This document shows, one piece after another, positions 1-4,427 of a stretch of 6,452 nucleotides of DNA. Source of the DNA: Halovivax sp. (lineage in GTDB: Archaea; Halobacteriota; Halobacteria; Halobacteriales; Natrialbaceae); contig SLIS01000268.1 of assembly GCA_007135505.1 (NCBI GenBank), positions 1-6,452 on the forward strand. The letters are read 5' to 3'. Numbering within the stretch: the stretch's first letter is position 1; each line of letters begins with the position of its first letter. Both the position numbers and the translations under genes were made by a program. The notes below the pieces were generated by a model. It did no database searches and had not been told where the DNA came from. It saw only the letters and a program-made list of their open reading frames with translations.

Positions 1-952
1 CCGACTCGTCGATGGACGTTCCGAGCGCGTTCGGACAGGCGAGACAGCTGAATCCCCGACTCACGGTCGTCCCGTGGCGACCCAGCGTCGCGACGACGTC
101 GCCGTTGGCCTGACCGTGTATCGACGCCCAGTCGACGGTGTCGAGCGTCGACGCGTCGGACGTGTGCGCGAGGAGTTCCCGAAATTCGGTCGGCTGGCCG
201 ACGAGGAACGTCGCATCCACGGCACGGATCGCGGTTGCCGCGTCGGCCGGGTCGAACGCCCGGTCGATGGCGAGTCGACCGCCCGTGTACAGGACGGGCA
301 GGGCGACCTGTAGCAACCCGTCGGGACTCGAAAGCGGTCGCAGCAGGACGGTTCGATCGTACCGACCCAGCCCCCACGTCGTCGTGGCGGTGATGCAGTT
401 CCACTCCACGGCCGCATCCGAGAAGGTCGCGATGGCCGTGCCGTCGTCACTGTGAAGGGCCAGAAGCGGGGCCGTCGCGCCGATGGAGACTCGGTCGTCG
501 TCGCTTCCGGCTCCGCTATCCGTTTCATCTCGATCGAGTTCGAGGTCGGGTAGGGCGATCGTCCGATCGGTCTCGACGGCCCGGACGAGGTCACGCTGCC
601 CGCGCTCGTGGAGGACGACTGTCGGCTCGACCCGCGCGAGCGGCCGCTCGACCGTGGCCGGCGTCAGTCGATGCGAGATGGGCGCCAGGGTCGCACCGAG
701 GCGACGACAGGCGAACAGCAACGCGAGGGTCGCCACGCGGTTTCGCGAGACGAGTGCGACGGCGTCTCCCGCACCGACGCTCTCCGCTGTGAGTGCCGCG
801 GCCGTCCGCCGGGAGAGTGCGGCCAGCCCGGCGTAGCTCAGTCGGTCGTCGGCGATCGTCCCCGCGGGGGCGAACCGGTCCCCCTCGGAGACGTCGATCA
901 CGGCCGTCCGATCGCCCCAGCGGGCCGCCCGGTCGTCGATCGAGAGCGTCAC
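1..952 (-). CDS. AMP-binding (acyl-CoA synthetase-like) protein with degenerate ATP motifs, 3' end cut by window edge
   Basis: 317 codons are visible before the frame leaves the window; the family usually has about 480-550 residues, so the C-terminal third is missing. The fold assignment rests on the N-terminus (RAARWGDRTAVID, as in AMP-dependent synthetases and ligases), the region around LVSRNRVATLALLFACRRLGA, and the block after the ATP loop (WN.ITATTTWGLG, then LPVLYTGGRLAIDRAFDP). These enzymes normally adenylate a carboxylic acid and pass it to CoA in the cytoplasm. Here the A3 loop, normally YTSGTTGxPKG, reads LHSDDGTAIATFS (residues 166-178), and the A5 YGxTE region reads GFSCLAC (300-306), so activity is doubtful. 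GTG at 952 is chosen because it is the first in-frame ATG/GTG after the hydrolase gene and the family N-terminus begins there; GGTACTAC lies 26-33 bases upstream as a weak TATA candidate. It lies 125 bases after the hydrolase on the same strand. The substrate is not recognisable. Confidence 0.8.
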   Translation of the reverse strand, partial: MTLSIDDRAARWGDRTAVIDVSEGDRFAPAGTIADDRLSYAGLAALSRRTAAALTAESVGAGDAVALVSRNRVATLALLFACRRLGATLAPISHRLTPATVERPLARVEPTVVLHERGQRDLVRAVETDRTIALPDLELDRDETDSGAGSDDDRVSIGATAPLLALHSDDGTAIATFSDAAVEWNCITATTTWGLGRYDRTVLLRPLSSPDGLLQVALPVLYTGGRLAIDRAFDPADAATAIRAVDATFLVGQPTEFRELLAHTSDASTLDTVDWASIHGQANGDVVATLGRHGTTVSRGFSCLACPNALGTSIDES

Positions 953-1077
953 GATCCTCGCAACGACGGCCGGGACCGTAGTACCAGGCCACGCAAACCC
1001 CAGTACGCCGTCGGGCGGACCACCCGTTCGTCTCCGGCGGGACTCGTCCCGGGCGTCTCGGCGCTCGGTCCAGCGCG

Positions 1078-1863
1078 TTAGTCCGTGTCGTCCGTCCGGG
1101 CTTCGAGCACGCCGAGCAGGTGGTCGTTGACGGTCCGGGAGCGTTCGACCTGGACCAGGTGCCCGCCGCCATCGACCTCGCGAAACTCGCCGCGCGGGAG
1201 GTCATTGGCGAGTGTCCGGCCGGATTCCGGCGGGACCAGCGCGTCGGCTGCTCCGTGGCAGACGAGCGTGGGAACGGTCACCTCGTGGCCCCAGTCGGTC
1301 GCGTCGTACCCCTCGAGTGCGGCGGTCTGTGCGTCGAACCCGTCTCTCGTCGCGTCCCCATCGCAGCGCCATTCGACGAGGCCGTTGACGACGTCCGGTT
1401 GAGCGGATTGGAACTCCTTCGTGAGGACCGTCTCCAGACTGGCGCGGACGGCCTCGGGGTCGCTCGGCGGGGCGAACAGGGGGTCGAGGTCGAAGTCGCC
1501 CTCGTGAGCGCCAGTGCCGAATAGGGTTAGGCTGGCGATCCGGGTCGACTTGCGAGCGGCCTGGAGTGCGATCGCACCCCCGAGGCCGGCGCCGACGACG
1601 TGGGCGTTGCGGGCGTCGACGGCAGTCAGGATCGCCTCGAGGTCCGACGCAAGCGTCGTCAGGTCGTACGGTCCGGCCGGCCGATCGGAGCGACCGGTAC
1701 CGCGGAGGTCCCAGACGACGCTCCGGAACGGTCCGGTGACGGCTCCGTGTTGCCACCCCCAGGACCAGCCGCCGAGCCCGGCTTCGTTCACGAAGACGAC
1801 GGGGGCGCCGCTCCCCGCTTCCCGGTAGTGGAGCGAGACGCCACCGGTCGACGTAGTTGGCAT
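1078..1863 (-). CDS. alpha/beta-hydrolase-fold protein lacking the nucleophile serine
   Basis: A 261-residue protein of normal length for a single-domain alpha/beta hydrolase. Recognisable landmarks are HYREAGSG.PVVFV (strands 2-3), WDLRGTGRSDRP (49-62, the usual D.RG.G.S loop), the elbow region VVGAGLGGAIALQAA, the acid loop CHGAADALVPPE (Asp207) and the histidine loop DGGGHLVQVE (His235). The nucleophile elbow, normally GxSxG, is GAGLG (91-95) with Gly93 at the serine position. The HG of the oxyanion loop is replaced by NE (26-27). Acid and histidine are kept, but a Ser, Cys or Asp nucleophile is absent, so ordinary ester or thioester hydrolysis is unlikely; a cofactor-free lyase, binding or regulatory role is possible. 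ATG at 1863 starts directly on the conserved N-terminus. The synthetase-like gene follows on the same strand, suggesting a shared task. No clear promoter is visible in the 211 bases upstream. Confidence 0.9.
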   Translation of the reverse strand: MPTTSTGGVSLHYREAGSGAPVVFVNEAGLGGWSWGWQHGAVTGPFRSVVWDLRGTGRSDRPAGPYDLTTLASDLEAILTAVDARNAHVVGAGLGGAIALQAARKSTRIASLTLFGTGAHEGDFDLDPLFAPPSDPEAVRASLETVLTKEFQSAQPDVVNGLVEWRCDGDATRDGFDAQTAALEGYDATDWGHEVTVPTLVCHGAADALVPPESGRTLANDLPRGEFREVDGGGHLVQVERSRTVNDHLLGVLEARTDDTD

Positions 1864-2074
1864 GCGTGGAGCGAGGGACTCGCGGGGGACGACGGTTTCG
1901 GTTCGCCGGCGTGCTGGCGTCGATTCGCGGTCACGGGACCGTCGTCAGCACGCCGATGTCGCCGGCGCGTCCATCCGCAGTGAGTCAACGCACCGAATTA
2001 CCGACCTCGTCGCCAGGCGGCCACCGTCGAACGATCCCCCGTCTGGCGATCGCCCGTCGACGACTACCCGTCGA

Positions 2075-2233
2075 TCACCACACCTGTGCGCGTGGCGTGT
2101 CGCAGTGATCACAGATCACCGCCCGGTTGCCCTTGTACGTACCCAGCACGAGCTCGCCCTGCTCGCAGCCGGGACAGTCGTCGCCGCGTAACTGCTGTAA
2201 GACGCCCCGCTCGCCCAGTTCGGCTTTCGCCAT
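2075..2233 (-). CDS. small two-CxxC zinc-finger protein (HVO_A0556-like)
   Basis: A 52-residue protein with two zinc knuckles, CPGC (Cys20, Cys23) and CDHC (Cys41, Cys44), expected to bind one zinc ion in a zinc-ribbon fold. The N-terminus MAKAELGERGVLQQLRG and the tail TPRAQVW resemble, from memory, the haloarchaeal HVO_A0556 family of single-domain zinc-finger micro-proteins. No biochemical role is assigned; such proteins are thought to mediate protein or nucleic-acid contacts. The ATG at 2233 is preferred over an in-frame ATG at 2380 because the family-like sequence begins at MAK and the 49-residue upstream extension would overlap the start of the divergent trmY gene. The gene is divergent from trmY; their starts are separated by 120 bases containing a palindrome at 2268-2279. 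Confidence 0.88.
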   Translation of the reverse strand: MAKAELGERGVLQQLRGDDCPGCEQGELVLGTYKGNRAVICDHCDTPRAQVW

Positions 2234-2264
2234 ACCACGCACCCTCGCCGGGCCCACCGATACC

Positions 2265-2286
2265 GGTTGAGCATGCTCATGCAACC
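2265..2286. promoter_or_regulatory. palindromic candidate operator between divergent genes
   Basis: A perfect 12-bp palindrome, TGAGCATGCTCA (2268-2279), lies inside overlapping outer arms GGTTG (2265-2269) and CAACC (2282-2286). It is 35-46 bases upstream of the zinc-finger gene ATG and 75-86 bases upstream of the trmY ATG, so for the zinc-finger gene it sits just upstream of the expected TATA/BRE position. Dyads of this size typically bind dimeric regulators. No regulator is encoded nearby that would obviously recognise it, so an operator function is inferred from shape and place only. Confidence 0.35.
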
Positions 2287-2353
2287 TGTTTCCCATCACG
2301 GGTCCGGTTCGTCGAATCGAGGCACCTTTCTCCCGGCCGGTCGATTCCAGCGT

Positions 2354-2950
2354 ATGCGCCAGTTCGTCTGTCTCGGCCACGACGTCCCGACGACGCCGTC
2401 GTTCTCGCTCGACGACCTCGCCGGTGGCGCTGGTCGACTCGACGCCCTGTGTCGGTCGCTGACGGCCGCGTTGCTACGCTCGCACGGCGTACGAGAGGAC
2501 GTACGCGTCCACCTCGTCCTCCGGGACGAGGTGACGATCACCGTCGACGGGAGCGAGGTCCGACGACTGAACCCGGACGAGCGCTCCACCGCGGCCCGCA
2601 TCCGGACGGCGCTCGAACACCGCGACGAGGCGATCGGTGCGCTGCCCGCCGAACCGAGCCCCGGATTCGCGGTCTACCGGCGCGGCTTCGAGGCCACCCT
2701 GGAGACGCTCGCCGACGAGGCGACGATCGTCCACCTCTACGAGGACGGCGACCCCGTCGTCGACGAACCGCTCCCCGTCGAACCGGCATTCGTCCTCTCC
2801 GACCACGGCGACTTCACCGACGCCGAGCGCGACGTTCTCGCCACTCACGCCGATCGGCGCGTCCGCCTCGGCCCCGTCGCCCTCCACGCGGATCAGGCCA
2901 TCACGGTCGCCCATCACGCGCTGGACACGGACGGCTACCAGCAGTTCTGA
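2354..2950 (+). CDS. trmY: tRNA (pseudouridine(54)-N(1))-methyltransferase TrmY
   Basis: A 198-residue protein, the normal length for archaeal TrmY. This SPOUT-class enzyme uses S-adenosylmethionine to methylate N1 of pseudouridine 54 in the T-loop, giving the m1-psi that archaea carry in place of ribothymidine. Family landmarks are the N-terminus MRQFVCLGHD.P..P.FSLDDL.GGAGRLD (1-30), LNPDERSTAARIR (72-84), EPSPG (100-104), EDGDPVVD (130-137), FVLSDH.DFT (146-155) and LGP..LHADQAITVAHH (172-188), the last two forming the C-terminal knot and cofactor site. The ATG at 2354 is chosen because the protein family begins at MRQF; an in-frame ATG at 2267 would add 29 unconserved residues and lies in the palindrome. 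No good TATA box is visible upstream. The gene ends 94 bases before a tRNA-Pro gene on the same strand, itself a plausible substrate. Confidence 0.97.
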   Translation: MRQFVCLGHDVPTTPSFSLDDLAGGAGRLDALCRSLTAALLRSHGVREDVRVHLVLRDEVTITVDGSEVRRLNPDERSTAARIRTALEHRDEAIGALPAEPSPGFAVYRRGFEATLETLADEATIVHLYEDGDPVVDEPLPVEPAFVLSDHGDFTDAERDVLATHADRRVRLGPVALHADQAITVAHHALDTDGYQQF

Positions 2951-3004
2951 CGGCGATTTGTCGCCGACGCTCTCCGGGGACGCCGGGGGATTCGAACGCG
3001 AACA

Positions 3005-3018
3005 AAGCAAGAATTATA
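3005..3018 (+). promoter_or_regulatory. TATA/BRE promoter of tRNA-Pro
   Basis: AAGCAAGAATTATA contains TTATA at 3014-3018, 27-31 bases before the first base of the mature tRNA at 3045. That is the standard archaeal TATA-to-start distance, so transcription should begin at or very near the tRNA 5' end. The short AT-rich patch stands out from GC-rich surroundings. Confidence 0.6.
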
Positions 3019-3044
3019 CGCGACCGTCACCTCCCTCCGCCTGC

Positions 3045-3117
3045 GGGCCGGTGGGGTAGCTTGGCATCCTTCGGCCTTCGGGTGGCCGTAACCGCAGTTC
3101 GAATCTGCGCCGGCCCA
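3045..3117 (+). tRNA. tRNA-Pro, anticodon CGG
   Basis: A full cloverleaf can be drawn. The acceptor stem is GGGCCGG (3045-3051) with CCGGCCC (3110-3116), followed by discriminator A at 3117. The D-arm follows, with loop AGCTTGGCA carrying the GG pair. The anticodon stem CGGCC/GGCCG encloses loop TTCGGGT with anticodon CGG at 3079-3081, which reads proline codon CCG. A short variable loop (TAAC) precedes T-stem CGCAG/CTGCG with loop TTCGAAT. No intron is present and CCA is not encoded (ATTC follows), as is usual in haloarchaea. The T-loop position 54-55 TT is the substrate context of the upstream trmY product. The 3' end is partly copied at 3173-3195. Confidence 0.95.
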
Positions 3118-3172
3118 TTCTTGCCCGCGTTTCACAAGTCCGCGAGCGAAGCGAGAGCGTCCGTCTTCCCGT

Positions 3173-3195
3173 GTTCGACATTTACGCCGGCCCAT
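3173..3195 (+). repeat. imperfect copy of the tRNA-Pro 3' end (candidate att-site remnant)
   Basis: CGCCGGCCCAT at 3185-3195 exactly repeats tRNA-Pro positions 3108-3118 (3' T-stem, acceptor stem and discriminator). GTTCGA at 3173-3178 repeats the T-loop at 3097-3102. The spacer between the two blocks differs in sequence and by one base. The copy cannot fold as a T-arm, so it is not a functional tRNA. Tyrosine-recombinase elements commonly integrate at tRNA 3' ends and leave such copies. A decayed tandem tRNA is the alternative. Confidence 0.5.
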
Positions 3196-3356
3196 CCTAC
3201 TCCCGAACTTCGCAACGGTGAGCGACAGCGAGACGTCTTAATGGGTGTGTGAGCTGATCGAACAGACTTAGCAGCAATACGCGTCCTGTGAACGAATCAA
3301 ACAGGGCCGCCTCGTCCCAGTTCGACGGCTGGACCGGGCCCTCGTCACAACGTCCC
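3196..3356. other. non-coding stretch between tRNA-end copy and the DUF2061 gene
   Basis: No confident gene. On the minus strand an open frame runs from about 3369 down to a TAG at 3205-3207, in a +1 frame relative to the DUF2061 gene. It includes a run of codons ending in G or C and peptides such as QPSNWDEAALFDSFTG. It has no start of its own and no recognisable family, so it may be a decayed extension or chance. The plus strand carries haloarchaeal-style short motifs only. Confidence 0.3.
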
Positions 3357-3602
3357 TCACGCAGGCACCGGGTCGATCCCCCACGTGATGTGGTCCCAGA
3401 GCCGCTCGTAGACGTAGTAGGTCCCCGTTTTCGTCACGTTCGTAATGACGCCGATGCTTACTGCCTCGCTCGAACTCCCGGTGACGAACCAGGCCACGAG
3501 AACAGTGATCACGACCATGAACAGCCGGTAACACAAGGTCTTCACGATCGCACGAAGCTGACCCTGGTGGGGAGTCCAGGTGAAATACCGAGACAATGTC
3601 AT
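3357..3602 (-). CDS. DUF2061 family small membrane protein
   Basis: An 81-residue protein of the DUF2061 type. A polar N-terminus with RAIVKTLCYRL (17-27) is followed by a hydrophobic segment FMVVITVLVAWFVTG (28-42). A second amphipathic or membrane segment, AVSIGVITNVTKTGTYYVYE (47-66), leads to the characteristic ERLWDHITWG ending. The family is a short integral membrane protein with two predicted membrane spans; its function is not established. ATG at 3602 is supported by a TATA-like element at 3625-3634, 23-32 bases upstream, consistent with a leaderless message. It is the only intact gene in the low-density region following the tRNA-end copy, and stands alone with no operon partner, so it may be cargo of an integrated element or a survivor of it. 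Confidence 0.88.
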   Translation of the reverse strand: MTLSRYFTWTPHQGQLRAIVKTLCYRLFMVVITVLVAWFVTGSSSEAVSIGVITNVTKTGTYYVYERLWDHITWGIDPVPA

Positions 3603-3624
3603 CGGTACTGGTTACTCTTATCCA

Positions 3625-3634
3625 TTTACTTAAA
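3625..3634 (-). promoter_or_regulatory. TATA box of the DUF2061 gene
   Basis: On the minus strand the sequence reads TTTAAGTAAA, 23-32 bases before the ATG at 3602. This is the position and composition expected of a haloarchaeal TATA box driving a transcript that begins at or a few bases before the start codon. Confidence 0.55.
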
Positions 3635-3753
3635 CACATATGGGTGCATCTTCGGGCAATCTACTCGCACGGACCGATGCGGGCGGCACGTGTTCTGCTG
3701 TCGGCTATTGGCTGACCTCCCGTTTTGACTCCATCTCCGATGTCGGGTAGTGA

Positions 3754-3861
3754 CCGTTCCTGGAACAGCTGGTCGCCACCGGGAACGCGAACATCACGGC
3801 AGACCGGTATCGAGTAGACGGGCTGGTGGGCAGCCCGAAGCCTGTCTGGGAGTCAGTGTAA
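3754..3861 (+). pseudogene. C-terminal remnant of an unidentified protein
   Basis: An open frame of 35 sense codons ends in TAA (3859-3861) and is preceded in frame by TAG and TGA (3748-3753). Most codons end in G or C, matching genes of this genome and unlike the surrounding intergenic DNA. The peptide includes FLEQLVATGNA and, further on, ITADRYRVDGLVGSPKPVW, an ordinary protein-like composition. There is no start codon. The same frame upstream (ATG at 3640 to the TAG at 3748) is open for 36 codons, but with weaker codon bias. The likeliest reading is the 3' tail of a gene whose front was lost or disabled by stops. The family is not recognised. Confidence 0.35.
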
Positions 3862-3980
3862 GTACCGATAGCTCAGTACGTTGATGAGCAGAGAGGGGAG
3901 TCCGACAGCAGTGGATGCCGTCCCTCTGACGTGGGGGTCGACTCGAAAACCGATGCGAGAACACATAAACACTAAGTCTG

Positions 3981-4052
3981 TTGTAAAAAGTTGCCGGTAT
4001 CTATTGTGCGATGGCTGGTAATTGGATCAAATCCGCTTGGATAGTAAGTTGA
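3981..4052 (+). other. promoter-like patch followed by a 13-codon ORF
   Basis: TTGTAAAAAG (3981-3990) lies 21-30 bases before an ATG at 4011, the spacing of a leaderless haloarchaeal promoter. The ORF encodes MAGNWIKSAWIVS and stops at 4050-4052. It resembles the very start of a membrane or secreted protein cut short, or a leader peptide, but nothing downstream continues it. It may equally be chance in an AT-rich patch. Confidence 0.2.
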
Positions 4053-4062
4053 GCGCAACTGA

Positions 4063-4233
4063 CTGACCCTCGGGTTTCGAGTACGAAGGAAACGGACTCC
4101 CATCCGATCAAACTATCGACTGAACAACCAGGCATCAGTGACGAATCCAGTCATCAGCGACGACGTACGGGTGTATGACCCAGATGAAGAACGGCTGTTT
4201 CGACTCCGTCGAAGCGAGTACGTCCACAATTAA
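4063..4233 (+). pseudogene. possible C-terminal remnant of an unidentified protein
   Basis: An open frame of 56 sense codons runs from just after a TGA (4060-4062) to TAA (4231-4233). The second half, including VISDDVRVYDPDEERLFRL and ending RSEYVHN, has an acidic and charged composition typical of haloarchaeal proteins. The first half is rich in Arg and less convincing. There is no ATG; a GTG at 4138 would give 31 residues without a visible promoter. It is recorded as a probable gene tail in a decayed region. The family is not recognised. Confidence 0.27.
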
Positions 4234-4427
4234 CCGTTCTCGGAGGCGCTCACGACGTTTTACTCCCCCGTGGCACATCCCGTACGTCCCATCACCCTTC
4301 TACTTTGACCAGTCGAAATCGATGGAACTGTACTGCGTGCTTGTCGGACTGTGTCCTCGTCGTACCGAGTCCCCAGTTCCTGCATAACAAACCCGTCGGT
4401 TGGGATGCCTTCGGGGTACAGTCACGC

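Larger units (their letters stand above)
3603..4427. other. gene-poor, relatively AT-rich accessory region
   Basis: These 825 bases hold no intact gene that can be defended. Contents are the DUF2061 promoter (3625-3634), a coding-like tail ending in TAA at 3859-3861, an AT-rich promoter-like patch (about 3961-3990), a 13-codon ORF at 4011-4052, and a second coding-like tail ending at 4231-4233. The last ~190 bases before the lipoprotein gene show only a weak AT patch (TGCATAACAAA, about 4380-4390) as a possible promoter. Composition and the series of stop-interrupted fragments suggest decayed integrated DNA. Confidence 0.5.

Noticed and set aside
2053..2074. CCCGTCGA direct repeat after the zinc-finger gene
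   Set aside because: Two 8-base copies in GC-rich DNA are expected by chance and have no further symmetry.
2234..2380. Upstream in-frame ATG (2380) extending the zinc-finger protein to 101 residues
   Set aside because: The extension overlaps the trmY start region on the other strand and is not protein-like, while the family-like sequence begins at the ATG at 2233.
3141..3160. GCGAGCGAAGCGAG-type motif as a repeat or CRISPR-like unit
   Set aside because: It is a common haloarchaeal intergenic string, not arranged in regular units here.
2086..3252. Plus-strand open frame of 388 codons overlapping the zinc-finger gene, trmY and the tRNA
   Set aside because: The translation is mostly Arg and Pro, typical of an out-of-frame read of GC-rich genes, and it runs straight through a tRNA.
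3640..3750. 36-codon ORF starting at ATG 3640 and ending in TAG TGA
   Set aside because: Its codon bias is weak, no family is recognised and no promoter is visible on the plus strand; kept only as possible upstream context of the fragment at 3754-3861.
3892..3927. AGAGGG / CCCTCT inverted repeat as a terminator
   Set aside because: The arms are only six bases with a 24-base loop, and no T-run follows; likely chance.
4175..4387. Plus-strand 70-codon frame starting MTQMKNGCFDSV
   Set aside because: Its composition is Arg- and Ser-rich with no domain or codon bias, and no promoter is visible; the alternative frame ending at 4233 is more protein-like.
4305..4427. Upstream in-frame ATG for the lipoprotein gene
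   Set aside because: It would place 41 unrelated residues before a clear twin-arginine lipoprotein signal, which must be at the N-terminus.
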